The notes under the pieces were generated by a model, which saw only the letters and a program-made list of their open reading frames with translations, was not told where the DNA came from and searched no databases. A DNA stretch of 64,000 nt from Bacteroidota bacterium (GTDB lineage: Bacteria; Bacteroidota; Ignavibacteria; Kapaibacteriales; HRBIN21): positions 21,526 through 85,525 of the forward strand of contig JAUQPR010000011.1 in assembly GCA_030550275.1 (NCBI GenBank), written 5' to 3'. Shown one piece after another: positions 8,974-17,941 of the stretch. The translations under genes were made by a program, and so were the position numbers. The first letter of the stretch is position 1. Every line of letters starts with the position of its first letter.

Positions 8974-10608
8974 CTACTTAGACGAGGTTGCCAGGATTTT
9001 GTGGTAGCCGTAGTTCTCCAGCAGCTCCAGCGCAGCTTGGAGCTGGGGATCGCGCGGCAGAGAGCGGCGCAGCACCTCTGCACGCGGCAGGAAGCGCAGC
9101 AGCAGCTCGCGCTCCAGGATGGGCAAGAGCTCTGTTTGGTAGCGCCGCAGGAGCGATGGCTCCTCCCGCTGGAGCTGTTGCAGAAGGCGTTCCAACTGGC
9201 GAACGGAGGTTGCCGCTACCGAGGCATCCTCTGCCTGCTGGAGCGCAGTGCGCAGCGTGTGGGTCAGGGGATAGAGACGGTCGCGCTGACCATGCACCTC
9301 CAGGAAGCGCTCCAGTTGGTAGAGGAGCTCGGATGGCGGCAGGGATTTTAGCGTTGGCATCGAGGCTGCATATGCCGTTGCGAAGCGCCCGAGCCAGCCT
9401 TCGGTTTGCAGCCAGCGCACGGGGAGTGGGAGCGAATCTGCCCCGCTCACGATGGTATCGGGCAGGATGCCCGAATTTGCCACCACTGGGCGCCCGTTGC
9501 GCGTGCGGTAGTACTGTGGCGGTGCAGCCGTGGGGTGGGCAAATTCCGGCAATGGCTGCTTCTGAATGGTGCGCCCGGAGGGCATGAAGTAGCGCGCCGT
9601 CGTCAGCCGAAGCGAAGTGCCATAGGGCATCGGGAACATTGTCTGGACAACGCCTTTGCCCAGGGAGGGTTCGCCCACGAGGACGGCGCGGTCAAGGTCC
9701 TGGAGTACCCCGGCGACAATCTCCGAAGCGCTGGCGCTGCGCCCGTTGATGAGCACCACCAGGGGGAGCTCGGTGGAGACCGGACTGGTGTAGGCGTAGT
9801 AGGTACGGTCCTGCTGTGGGTCCCGCCCGCGGACAGTGACAATGGGGATGTCCGGCGGGAGGAAGAGTCCGCAGACATTGACGGCGGCATCGAGGAGCCC
9901 GCCGGGGTTATCCCGCAGGTCCAGCACGAGCGCGCGCACTGGAGCCTGGCTGAGGAGCTGCTGGATGGCTTGCCGGAGCTCCTCTGGTGCTCGGCGCGAG
10001 AAGCGCTCCAGCCGAATGTAGCCGATGCTGTCGTGGAGGCGCTCCACAATTGGGAGCGCACGCAGCCGAATCTCCTCGCGCTGGAGCTGGATGCGGAGCG
10101 TATCGTATCCGCCCCAGAGGCGTTGGCGCAGGAGCCAAAGCACAATCGGGGTGCCAGGTTCGCCGCGTGTGTACCGGCGCAGCTCGCGAGAGCTACGGTG
10201 GAGCACAACTGCGGAGTCAACCTTGTAGATACGGTCCCCGACCCGGATGCCCGCTGCCCATGCCTGGGTGTTGGGGTGGACCTCGATGACGGTGAGCATG
10301 CTATCGCGCACGGCTGCAGCGATGCCGATGCCGACGTAGGCACCTGTGGAGAGGATGTCCAGCTCGTCGCTGCCCTCCTCGTCAATGAAGTAGGAGTACG
10401 GGTCCAGCCGGCGCAGCAGCGAATCCACGCCGGCGCGGAAGAGCTCGTCGGCATCGATCGGCTCGACGTAGTGCGTGATGACCGTGCGCAGTAGGGCAGT
10501 GAGGATTTCGCTCACTCGGGTGAGCTTGAGGTAGGGTGCCTCCTGGGCAAGGAGCACGGTTGCCAACAGGAGAGCCGGCAGAATCCACAGCAGCCTGCGG
10601 TGGCGCAT
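8974..10608 (-). CDS. S41 family C-terminal processing peptidase (CtpA/Prc type)
   Basis: The 544-residue exported protease has an N-terminal signal segment (LLWILPALLLATVLLA), a PDZ domain around 90-175, and the S41 catalytic core. The Ser/Lys dyad is visible as GRSASASEIVAG near 289-300 with the nucleophile in the SASASE stretch, and GEPSLGKGVVQ with the general-base lysine at about 318. LRDNPGGLL near 232-239 is also family-typical. About 150 residues follow the catalytic core and contain a helical tail of unknown role. Such enzymes trim periplasmic or outer-membrane proteins. The start is 3 bases after the glyS stop, so the two are co-transcribed. Confidence 0.93.
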   Translation of the reverse strand: MRHRRLLWILPALLLATVLLAQEAPYLKLTRVSEILTALLRTVITHYVEPIDADELFRAGVDSLLRRLDPYSYFIDEEGSDELDILSTGAYVGIGIAAAVRDSMLTVIEVHPNTQAWAAGIRVGDRIYKVDSAVVLHRSSRELRRYTRGEPGTPIVLWLLRQRLWGGYDTLRIQLQREEIRLRALPIVERLHDSIGYIRLERFSRRAPEELRQAIQQLLSQAPVRALVLDLRDNPGGLLDAAVNVCGLFLPPDIPIVTVRGRDPQQDRTYYAYTSPVSTELPLVVLINGRSASASEIVAGVLQDLDRAVLVGEPSLGKGVVQTMFPMPYGTSLRLTTARYFMPSGRTIQKQPLPEFAHPTAAPPQYYRTRNGRPVVANSGILPDTIVSGADSLPLPVRWLQTEGWLGRFATAYAASMPTLKSLPPSELLYQLERFLEVHGQRDRLYPLTHTLRTALQQAEDASVAATSVRQLERLLQQLQREEPSLLRRYQTELLPILERELLLRFLPRAEVLRRSLPRDPQLQAALELLENYGYHKILATSSK

Positions 10609-10611
10609 TGT

Positions 10612-12048
10612 TCAGACGGGCTGTAGGACAAGGTGGTCGCGGATGTATTGGACGACGTTCGAGATGTGGACTCGAACCTGTTCCATGGAGTCGCGGTCGC
10701 GGATGGTTACGGTGTCGTCCTGCAAGGTTTGCCCATCAATCGTTACACAAAACGGTGTGCCAATTTCATCGTGGCGGCGGTAGCGGCGTCCGATGGCGCC
10801 GGAGTCATCGTATGCGGCGCGGAAGTGGCGGCGCAGCTCCTCGTAGAGCTTGCGCGCCCTCTCGGGCATCCCTTCGCGGTTGACCAAGGGGAAGACGGCG
10901 ACTTTGACCGGCGCGAGGAATGGGTGGAGCCGGAGCACAATGCGCTTTTCGGTGGTGCCACGCTCTTCGGGGATGAGCTCCTCATCGTAGGCGTTGCACA
11001 GGAATGCCAGGAAGGAGCGGGTTGCCCCCGCCGAGGTCTCCACAACGTATGGGATGTAGCGTTCGCGCGTGATGGGGTCGGTGTATTCGAGCCGCTTGCC
11101 GGAGAACTCCATGTGGCGCCGCAGGTCGAAATCCGTGCGCGAGTGGATGCCCTCCAGCTCGCCCCAGCCGAAGGGGAAGAGGAACTCGATATCCACGGCA
11201 GCGGCGGCGTAGTGGGCAAGCTTCTCATGAGGGCGAATCCGCAGCCGCTCTGCAGGGATGCCCAACTGCAGGTACCAGCGGTAGCGCTCCTGGAGCCAGT
11301 AGTCGAACCACTCCTGTTCGGTGCCGGGCTTGACGAAGTACTGCATCTCCATCTGCTCGAACTCGCGCGTGCGGAAGAGGAAGTTGCGCGTATTGACCTC
11401 GTTGCGGAACGCCTTGCCGATCTGGGCAATACCGAAGGGGATCTTCTGGCGGCTCGTCTGCAGCACGTTGAGGAAGTTGACGTAGATGCCTTGAGCCGTC
11501 TCCGGGCGCAGGTAGACCACGCTGCTGTCGTCCTCGACCGGACCGATGAAGGTCTTGAACATGAGGTTGAAGTTGCGCACTTCGGTCCACTCCCGGGTGC
11601 CGGAGACGGGGTCGGGGATTTGGGCGTCCAGGATGATGCGGTAGTAGTCCTGTGGCTGGGAGGCCGCGCGCAGGCGCTCCTCCCAGTAATCGGCTTCCTG
11701 GTGCTTGCCCTTGGAGCGCAGTCCGGCGATGAAGTCCTCAATGAGCGTGTCGGCGCGGTAGCGGGCTTTGCTGACCTTGTTGTCGATCATGGGGTCGGTG
11801 AACTGCTCCACGTGCCCGGAGGCTTCCCACACGCGGGGGTGCATGAGGATGGCGGCATCGAGTCCCTCGATGTCCTCGCGCGAGGTCATCGCCTGCCACC
11901 AGGCTTCCTTGAGGTTGCGCAGCAGCTCCACGCCCATAGGACCGAAGTCCCAGCAGCCGTTGAGCCCGCCGTAGATCTCGGACGACTGGAAGACAAAGCC
12001 CCGTCGCTTTGCCAGTGCTACGACGACGTCTAACGAAGGTGCTGCCAT
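10612..12048 (-). CDS. glyS: Glycyl-tRNA synthetase, dimeric (eukaryote/archaeal-like) type
   Basis: This is a single-chain alpha2-type GlyRS of 478 residues that charges tRNA-Gly. Class II motifs can be seen: GFVFQSSEIYGGLNGCWDFGP at the start, the motif 2 loop with FRNEVNTRNFLFRTREFEQME, and motif 3 in a segment reading VVETSAGATRSFLAFL. The C-terminal anticodon-binding domain has APVKVAVFPLVN and GRRYRRHDEIGTPFCVTID. It is the first gene of a minus-strand unit with the S41 protease and omega. Its promoter overlaps that of the divergent gene at 12121. Confidence 0.96.
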   Translation of the reverse strand: MAAPSLDVVVALAKRRGFVFQSSEIYGGLNGCWDFGPMGVELLRNLKEAWWQAMTSREDIEGLDAAILMHPRVWEASGHVEQFTDPMIDNKVSKARYRADTLIEDFIAGLRSKGKHQEADYWEERLRAASQPQDYYRIILDAQIPDPVSGTREWTEVRNFNLMFKTFIGPVEDDSSVVYLRPETAQGIYVNFLNVLQTSRQKIPFGIAQIGKAFRNEVNTRNFLFRTREFEQMEMQYFVKPGTEQEWFDYWLQERYRWYLQLGIPAERLRIRPHEKLAHYAAAAVDIEFLFPFGWGELEGIHSRTDFDLRRHMEFSGKRLEYTDPITRERYIPYVVETSAGATRSFLAFLCNAYDEELIPEERGTTEKRIVLRLHPFLAPVKVAVFPLVNREGMPERARKLYEELRRHFRAAYDDSGAIGRRYRRHDEIGTPFCVTIDGQTLQDDTVTIRDRDSMEQVRVHISNVVQYIRDHLVLQPV

Positions 12049-12084
12049 TGCCTCATCTCCGTGGAACCATCGGCTCTGCCGTTG

Positions 12085-12101
12085 CTAAGTTTGCAAATTA
12101 G
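12085..12101. promoter_or_regulatory. Overlapping divergent promoter core (near-perfect palindrome)
   Basis: The 17 bases CTAAGTTTGCAAATTAG read TAAGTTTG on the plus strand (12086-12093), a perfect TAnnTTTG box, and TAATTTG on the minus strand. Both strands therefore carry a -7-like element facing outward, to the gene at 12121 and to glyS at 12048. A single site would serve both directions and could not be bound by two polymerases at once. Confidence 0.55.
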
Positions 12102-12120
12102 TAAAGCGCGTGGCTGTTCG

Positions 12121-12525
12121 ATGCCAGAGCACAGCGCGGATCGGTTCTGGGAGGAGCTACTGCAGCGGGTTGCCTGGGAGCTGGAGACGGCTCGGGCGGC
12201 GCTGCGCGAGGGGAACGAAGGGAAGGCTCGGGTGTGCGCCCGTCGGGCAGTGGGATGGTTCGTGCAGGCGCTTGCGCAGGTTTCGGCGTACCGCTACGGC
12301 AGCCACATTGGAGAGAATCTGCGCCGCATCAGTCAGGATGAGCAGCTTCCCGAAGAGGTGCGGGCAGCCGCAGCGCGGCTGCAGGGTGGGGCACGGGCAC
12401 AATTGTCCGGCGAGCTCTATAGTCTCTACCCTTTGCGCGATGCGGGCATCATTCTGCGCTACTTTGCCCAGCAAGTCGGTTGTGCCGCAGCAATGGAGCG
12501 CTTGATCGCTCAGAGCGAGCAATGA
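12121..12525 (+). CDS. Small helical protein, possibly HEPN-like
   Basis: The product has 134 residues. The ATG at 12121 is chosen because it is the first in-frame ATG after the -7 box at 12086; the longer GTG frame begins upstream of transcription start. The sequence is mostly alpha-helical, with a helix reading ARAALREGNEGKARVCARRAVGW followed by ALAQVSAYRYGSHI. That combination of a small helical hairpin bundle with an ARRA run resembles HEPN-type proteins, but I cannot assign a family. It overlaps dsbD by four bases (ATGA), so it is translationally coupled to it. Confidence 0.6.
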   Translation: MPEHSADRFWEELLQRVAWELETARAALREGNEGKARVCARRAVGWFVQALAQVSAYRYGSHIGENLRRISQDEQLPEEVRAAAARLQGGARAQLSGELYSLYPLRDAGIILRYFAQQVGCAAAMERLIAQSEQ

Positions 12526-14510
12526 AACACGCCGCGATGTTGTTCCTTGTCGTGTGCGCGCTGGGGAGCGCGCAGCCGCGGAGTCCGTTGCAGGCAACGC
12601 TGCAACCGCAGCAACTGGAGCTGCGCCCCGGGGATACGGCAACCGTGTGGGTGGCACTGGAACTGCAGCCCGGCTGGTACACCTACGGGCTGGAACGCCG
12701 GCAAAACGAGGAGGGGATCGGTCCGGAGCCGCTGCAGTTGGAGGTTGGACCGGCTGAGCTCCTGCGGCGTGCCGGGCAGATCCGCGCTCCACGCCCTCGG
12801 CGGAAGTACGACGAGGGCTTCCAAATGGAGGTGGACTACTACGTCGGGCGAGTCCGATTCGGGCTGCCTGTACAGCTCCAGCCCGCGGTCACCCCGGGGG
12901 AGCATCGGGCGGTGGTCTCGGTGGTCTACCAGGTGTGTGATTCCACTCGGTGCTTGCCGCCGGACGAGTTGGTGCTGCCCTTGACCGTACGGGTTGTGCA
13001 GACCTCCGGTTCAGCCACAGGCTCGGAGGATACGGCAGCCAAGGTGAGCTCTCCGGAGGCGCCATCGGGGGCGGTGCAAGAGGGGGATGCAGGAGCGCGG
13101 GCTCCTGTGCAGCAGTCTGCTGCCCAGGAGAGCTCGGTGCAGGGCTCCGATGGAGCTGCGCTCAAGCAGCCCAGGAGCCTTTGGGCATTGCTTGCATTGG
13201 CGGCGGGGGCAGGTGCACTGGCGCTGCTGACGCCATGTGTGTTCCCGATGATCCCCATCACGGTCTCCTTCTTCACCAAGCGAGCCGAGCGGCAACGGCG
13301 GCGGGCTCTGCGCGATGCTGTCCTCTACGCCCTGGGCATTGTGGTGACCTTTGTGGGGTTGGGGACGTTGCTGTCGCTGCTGTTCGGGGCAACGGGAATT
13401 CGGGACTTCGCAGCAGATCCCTGGGTCAATCTGCTCATCGCCGCAATCTTCATTGCCTTTGCGCTCAATCTGTTCGGGGCGTACGAGATTGTGCTGCCCG
13501 CTGGGGTGCTCAACCGGCTCAACCGAGCCTCCGAGCAGCATGGTACGCTTGGGGTGCTGCTCATGGGGCTGACCTTTTCGCTGACCTCCTTCACCTGCAC
13601 CGTGCCCTTTGTGGGCTCGGCGCTGATTGCCCTGGCAAGCGGGGAGTGGTTCTACCCCATCGTCGGTATGCTGGGATTTGCAACGGTCTTTGCTGCGCCG
13701 TTCTTCCTGTTGGCGCTCTTCCCGGCGGCGCTGATGCGGCTTCCGCGAGCCGGCGGCTGGATGAACAACCTCAAGGTCGTGATGGGGTTTCTGGAGCTGG
13801 CAGCGGCGGTCAAGTTCCTCAGCAACGCAGACCTGGTCTGGGGCTGGGGGCTCATCTCGCCGGAGCTGTTTCTGGCGTCGTGGGTGGTCTGCGGAGCGCT
13901 CATTACGGCGTATGTCCTGGGGCTGTTCCGGCTTCCGCATGATACGCCACTGGAGAGTGTGGGTCCGATTCGGGCGCTGGTGGCAGTCTTCTTCGGTACG
14001 CTGACGCTGTGGCTGGCAAGCGGGCTTTGGGGCGCGCGGCTGGGGGAGCTGGAGGCATTCCTTCCGCCGCGAGATTACCACCGCCTACTGCAAGGAGCAT
14101 CGGCACCATCGGGTGCCTCTACGGCGGCGCAGACCGAGCTGGAGTGGTACGAGGATCTCGAACAGGGGCTTGCCGAAGCGCGGCGGACGGGGCGACCAGT
14201 GTTCGTGGACTTTACGGGCTTCACCTGCACAAACTGCCGCTGGATGGAGCACAACATCTTCCCACAGCCGCGCATTCGGGCATTGCTGGAGCAGATGGTG
14301 CGGGTGCGGCTCTTCACCGACCGGCGCACGGAGCCCTACCTTTCGAACAAGCGGCTGCAGCAGGAGCGCTTCGGTACGATTGAGCTGCCCTTCTACGTGC
14401 TGCTTGCCCCCGATGGGAGCGTGATTGCGCGGGCAACCTTTACGCGCGACGTAGAGGAGTTCGAGCGCTTCCTCCGACAGGCGTTTGTGGCAAGAGCATC
14501 GGTGCAGTGA
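12522..14510 (+). CDS. dsbD: Thiol:disulfide interchange protein DsbD
   Basis: DsbD carries electrons from cytoplasmic thioredoxin across the inner membrane to periplasmic oxidised proteins. All three modules are present in 662 residues. After the signal peptide comes an immunoglobulin-like alpha domain with Cys139 and Cys144 (CDSTRC). The membrane domain contains LLTPCVFPMIPIT with Cys239 and SFTCTVPFVG with Cys359, the usual redox pair. The C-terminal thioredoxin domain has CTNC at 569-572. A Ser/Ala/Glu-rich linker separates the first two domains. The start ATG overlaps the stop of the upstream small gene. Confidence 0.93.
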   Translation: MKHAAMLFLVVCALGSAQPRSPLQATLQPQQLELRPGDTATVWVALELQPGWYTYGLERRQNEEGIGPEPLQLEVGPAELLRRAGQIRAPRPRRKYDEGFQMEVDYYVGRVRFGLPVQLQPAVTPGEHRAVVSVVYQVCDSTRCLPPDELVLPLTVRVVQTSGSATGSEDTAAKVSSPEAPSGAVQEGDAGARAPVQQSAAQESSVQGSDGAALKQPRSLWALLALAAGAGALALLTPCVFPMIPITVSFFTKRAERQRRRALRDAVLYALGIVVTFVGLGTLLSLLFGATGIRDFAADPWVNLLIAAIFIAFALNLFGAYEIVLPAGVLNRLNRASEQHGTLGVLLMGLTFSLTSFTCTVPFVGSALIALASGEWFYPIVGMLGFATVFAAPFFLLALFPAALMRLPRAGGWMNNLKVVMGFLELAAAVKFLSNADLVWGWGLISPELFLASWVVCGALITAYVLGLFRLPHDTPLESVGPIRALVAVFFGTLTLWLASGLWGARLGELEAFLPPRDYHRLLQGASAPSGASTAAQTELEWYEDLEQGLAEARRTGRPVFVDFTGFTCTNCRWMEHNIFPQPRIRALLEQMVRVRLFTDRRTEPYLSNKRLQQERFGTIELPFYVLLAPDGSVIARATFTRDVEEFERFLRQAFVARASVQ

Positions 14511-14512
14511 CG

Positions 14513-16069
14513 ATGGCAGAGCTGCGGGTTGGACGGCGCGCCGTGCACAATTTCTGGCGCCAGTTGGAGGAGTTCTCCACGCAGTTCCGGCATCTGCGGG
14601 CGCTTGTGGCGCTGGCAGGATGGGACCAGGAGACCTACATGCCGCCGGGGGCGGCGCAGCGCCGTGCAGCACAGCTTGCAACCGCGCAGAAGCTGCTCCA
14701 TCGCCATATGAACAGCACGGTGGCACGGCGGCTGGCGCTGCGGGCACACCAGATACTGCCGCTGCTGCCAGAGCGCAAGCAACGCATCGTGAGCTGCTTC
14801 CTGCGCGAGTATCGCCGCTACACTGCCCTTCCGGAGCAGTTGCTCGAGGAGCTCTCCTACGCACAGACGCTGGCACTGGAGAGCTGGAAGCTTGCCCGCC
14901 GCGAGAGCGACTTTTCGCTCTTTGCGCCCTACCTCCAGCGCTTGCTGGAGCTCAAGCGCCAGCAGATTGAGTTCCTGGGCTACGAGGAGCATCCATACGA
15001 TGCGCTGCTGGGGCTCTACGAGCCCGGGCTCCGGCTGTCGCGGCTGCAGCCGATGCTGCAGGAGTTGACCGTTGCTGTACGGCAGCTCCTCCAGTGGGTG
15101 CAGTCACGCCCAGTGCAGCCTTCGGACCGGCTACTGCACCAATCCATTCCGGCGGATGAGCAGTTGAACCTTGCCCGGATTGTCTGCCGGCAGATTGGCT
15201 TCGACGAGGGGCGCGGACGGCTGGATCTCTCGGCGCATCCGTTCTGCACGGCATTGGGTCCAAGCGATGTGCGCATGACGACGCGCATTCACAGCGGCGA
15301 TGCAAGCGTGTGCTTCTACAGCGTGCTGCACGAGCTGGGGCATGCCCTCTACGAGCAGGGCATCCCCGAGGAGCTCGCCGATAGCTTTGCGGGGGAAGCC
15401 GTTTCGATGGCAATCCACGAGTCGCAGTCGCTGCTGTGGGAGGACATCATCGGGCGCAGCCTGGCGTTCTGCCAGTGGCTGTTCCCGCTGTGGCAGGAGC
15501 GCTTCGGACGCTACGTCGGGGAGCAATGGGAGGGAGCCAGTGCCGAGGAGCTCTTCGGCGCGGTCAATCGAGTGCAGCCTTCGCTCATCCGCACCGAAGC
15601 CGATGAGGTGACCTACCATCTGCACATCCAGCTCCGGCTGGAGCTGGAGCTGGCGCTGCTTGCGGGTGAGCTCCGAGTCTGGGATCTCCCCGATGCCTGG
15701 AACGATGGGATGGAGCGCCTGCTGGGGATTCGCCCACGGGAGGACCGCAGCGGCTGCCTGCAGGATATCCACTGGGCGCTGGGCGATTTCGGCTACTTCC
15801 CCACCTACTCGTTGGGCAAGCTCGTGGCAGCGATCCTGTGGAAGCAGATGCAGCGCGAGCTTCCGGGGCTGGAGCAGCACATCTGCGCAGGGGAGTTCCA
15901 GCCCGTGCTCCAGTGGCTGCGCCGCACGGTGCACGAGAGCGCTCCGCTGGAGAATGGCCAGGAGCTGGTCCAGCGCATCGCGGGGGCAGAGCTGACAGTG
16001 GATGCCTTCGTAGAGTACATCACCGACAAGCTGCGGCGGGTCTACGGTGAACCGCTTCAGAGCCGGTAG
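14513..16069 (+). CDS. Carboxypeptidase M32 (thermostable carboxypeptidase Taq family)
   Basis: This is a zinc carboxypeptidase of about 518 residues. The zinc motif HELGHALYEQG starts at His273, and the third ligand region HESQSLLWED follows about 30 residues on, both as in the family. DVRMTTR and TYHLHIQLRLELE are also typical. It removes C-terminal residues with broad specificity and is probably cytoplasmic, as no signal peptide is seen. The start could be GTG 14507, which overlaps the dsbD stop, or ATG 14513, used here. The 3' end converges on the nitrilase gene with a small overlap. Confidence 0.93.
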   Translation: MAELRVGRRAVHNFWRQLEEFSTQFRHLRALVALAGWDQETYMPPGAAQRRAAQLATAQKLLHRHMNSTVARRLALRAHQILPLLPERKQRIVSCFLREYRRYTALPEQLLEELSYAQTLALESWKLARRESDFSLFAPYLQRLLELKRQQIEFLGYEEHPYDALLGLYEPGLRLSRLQPMLQELTVAVRQLLQWVQSRPVQPSDRLLHQSIPADEQLNLARIVCRQIGFDEGRGRLDLSAHPFCTALGPSDVRMTTRIHSGDASVCFYSVLHELGHALYEQGIPEELADSFAGEAVSMAIHESQSLLWEDIIGRSLAFCQWLFPLWQERFGRYVGEQWEGASAEELFGAVNRVQPSLIRTEADEVTYHLHIQLRLELELALLAGELRVWDLPDAWNDGMERLLGIRPREDRSGCLQDIHWALGDFGYFPTYSLGKLVAAILWKQMQRELPGLEQHICAGEFQPVLQWLRRTVHESAPLENGQELVQRIAGAELTVDAFVEYITDKLRRVYGEPLQSR

Positions 16070-16860
16070 TGTTCCGGGCGGCGGTCGGCGAAGATATCGT
16101 CGAGCGGATCGAAGGCTTTGTTGCGGGTGTGCGTGGGTTCGATTTCGGCGATGAGCACGGTTGTATCATCGGCGCCGGCGCGGCACAGCGTGGCGCCGGT
16201 GTAGCTGTAGATGGCGGATTCACCGCGGAAGGTGAGCTGTTCGCCGTTGCGCTCTTCGCTCCCAGTACGGTTGGCAAGCGCCAGGTAGACCTTGTTCTCC
16301 AGCGCCCGCACGGGCATGACCATGCGCCAGGCGTCGGTGACCAGGTTCGCCGGGCAGGCGATGAGGTCAGCTCCCTGCAGCGCCAGGGTACGGGCAGCCT
16401 CTGGGAAGCGCCAATCGTAGCAGATCATCGTGCCGATGCGCACGTCCCAGCGGGGGTAGTGGACGACGAAGAAGCCCGTGTCCCCGGGGTCGAAGCAGAG
16501 CTTTTCCTTGTAGAACAGGTGCGTCTTGCGGTAGACCCGGCGCTCGTTGGGTTCGGGGAGGAGCAGCGCGGCGGAGTTGTAGAGCCGGTCCCCATGCCGT
16601 TCGGCGAAGCCGAGGATGAGGAGCTGCCCGCGCCAGCATGCCTCGCGGTGGAGGCGCTCCAGCGTTGGTCCATCCAGCGGTTCAGCGTAGGCAGCCACCT
16701 CGTCGCGCGATTGGAAGAAGTATCCTGTGGTTGCCAGCTCCGGTAGCACGACGATGTGCGCCGGCTGTGCCCAATCCAGCAGCGAGAGGATGGTCGCCAG
16801 ATTGCGTTGGGGGTCAGCAAAGCGCGGCGCAAATTGTACGACGGCGACTCGCAGCAGCAT
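16057..16860 (-). CDS. Carbon-nitrogen hydrolase (nitrilase superfamily)
   Basis: The 267-residue protein has the complete Glu-Lys-Cys triad of the superfamily: Glu41 in VVLPELATTGY, Lys112 in VYRKTHLFY and Cys147 in MICYDWRFPE. The family hydrolyses nitriles or, more often, amides such as deaminated glutathione or omega-amides; the substrate cannot be read here. ATG 16860 gives the standard N-terminus (LRVAVVQFAP). A clear minus-strand -7 box, TATATTTG, lies 25 bases upstream. The much longer open frame upstream is antisense to asd and is not part of the gene. Confidence 0.92.
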   Translation of the reverse strand: MLLRVAVVQFAPRFADPQRNLATILSLLDWAQPAHIVVLPELATTGYFFQSRDEVAAYAEPLDGPTLERLHREACWRGQLLILGFAERHGDRLYNSAALLLPEPNERRVYRKTHLFYKEKLCFDPGDTGFFVVHYPRWDVRIGTMICYDWRFPEAARTLALQGADLIACPANLVTDAWRMVMPVRALENKVYLALANRTGSEERNGEQLTFRGESAIYSYTGATLCRAGADDTTVLIAEIEPTHTRNKAFDPLDDIFADRRPEHYRL

Positions 16861-16884
16861 TGCAGAGACACGCGTGATTGGGCG

Positions 16885-16892
16885 CAAATATA
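16885..16892 (-). promoter_or_regulatory. -7 box for the nitrilase gene
   Basis: On the minus strand the bases read TATATTTG, a match to TAnnTTTG, 24 bases before the ATG at 16860. It lies back to back with the plus-strand box at 16917 that serves asd. Confidence 0.6.
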
Positions 16893-16916
16893 CGCCGGAG
16901 CGGAGCGCCGGTGCGG

Positions 16917-16924
16917 TATTTTTG
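16917..16924 (+). promoter_or_regulatory. -7 box for asd
   Basis: TATTTTTG fits TAnnTTTG and ends 27 bases before ATG 16952. It supports that ATG over any upstream in-frame start. Confidence 0.6.
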
Positions 16925-16951
16925 CAGCGTGCCCTGGAATGCCACCGCAGC

Positions 16952-17941
16952 ATGGCTGTTGGGGTTGCCATCGTTGGAGCAACGGGGTTGGTCGGACGGA
17001 CCCTCTTGCGCCTGCTCCATGAGCGGCGCTTTCCTGTGCGGGAGCTGCGCCTGTTTGCTTCGGAGCGCTCTGCGGGGACGGTGCTGGAGTGGTGTGGAGA
17101 GCGGCTGCGGGTGGAGCGCTTCGCGCCGGAGCGGTTGCGGGGGCTGGAGCTGTCGTTGTGGTCGGCGGGGGCGGAGTTGAGCCGCCAGTACGCCTGGGAG
17201 GTGGCACGCCGGGATTGCCTTGTGGTGGACAACAGCAGTGCCTGGCGGGCGCATCCGGAGGTGCCGCTGGTGGTGCCGGAGGTCAATCCTGAGGCGCTGC
17301 AGCAGCACCGCGGGGTGATTGCCAACCCCAACTGCGTGGTGATTCCGCTCACGATGCTGCTCAAGCCGATTCTGCAGCGGTGGGGCATTCGCCGGGTTGT
17401 GGTGGCAACGTACCAGTCCATCAGCGGTGCTGGGCAGCGCGGGATCGAACAGCTCCAGGCGGAGTTGCGCGGCGAGGAACCGCCCGTGCGGGTGGCGCCT
17501 TGGGGTATCGCCTTCACGACAGCCTTCCACCGGCTGGACGCCGAAGGATGGAGCGAGGAGGAGCGCAAGGTCGTTGCCGAAACGCGCCGTATCCTTGGGC
17601 AGCCGCAGCTGCCGATTACCGCAACGTGCGTGCGCTTGCCAACCCTGGGAGCCCATGCCGAAGCCGTGTGGGTTGAAACCGAGCAGCAGCCCGAGCTTGA
17701 GATGCTGCGCCGGCATCTCGGACAGCAGCCGGGGATGGTGGTGCTGGATGAGCCAGCAGCGCAACGCTATCCGCATCCGGCGCAGGCACGGGGCAGCGAC
17801 AGCGTCTACATCGGGCGCTTGCGGCGGGATGATTCCGTGCCCGCCGGCATCATCGGCTGGATCGTTGCCGACAACATCCGCAAAGGGGCGGCAACGAACG
17901 CCGTGCAGATTGCGGAGTTGCTCCTCTTCGGCGGGCACTGA
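16952..17941 (+). CDS. asd: Aspartate-semialdehyde dehydrogenase
   Basis: Asd reduces aspartyl phosphate to aspartate semialdehyde in lysine, threonine, methionine and diaminopimelate synthesis. The 329-residue protein has the NADP-binding GATGLVGRTLL at 9-19, LVVDNSSAWR, the catalytic cysteine at 128 in ANPNCVVIP, TYQSISGAG and the end segment VADNIRKGAATNAVQIAE. The active-site histidine region reads LPTLGAHAEAV rather than the usual GHS, a small departure. The start follows the promoter box at 16917. The last base of its stop overlaps the ATG of the next gene. Confidence 0.94.
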   Translation: MAVGVAIVGATGLVGRTLLRLLHERRFPVRELRLFASERSAGTVLEWCGERLRVERFAPERLRGLELSLWSAGAELSRQYAWEVARRDCLVVDNSSAWRAHPEVPLVVPEVNPEALQQHRGVIANPNCVVIPLTMLLKPILQRWGIRRVVVATYQSISGAGQRGIEQLQAELRGEEPPVRVAPWGIAFTTAFHRLDAEGWSEEERKVVAETRRILGQPQLPITATCVRLPTLGAHAEAVWVETEQQPELEMLRRHLGQQPGMVVLDEPAAQRYPHPAQARGSDSVYIGRLRRDDSVPAGIIGWIVADNIRKGAATNAVQIAELLLFGGH

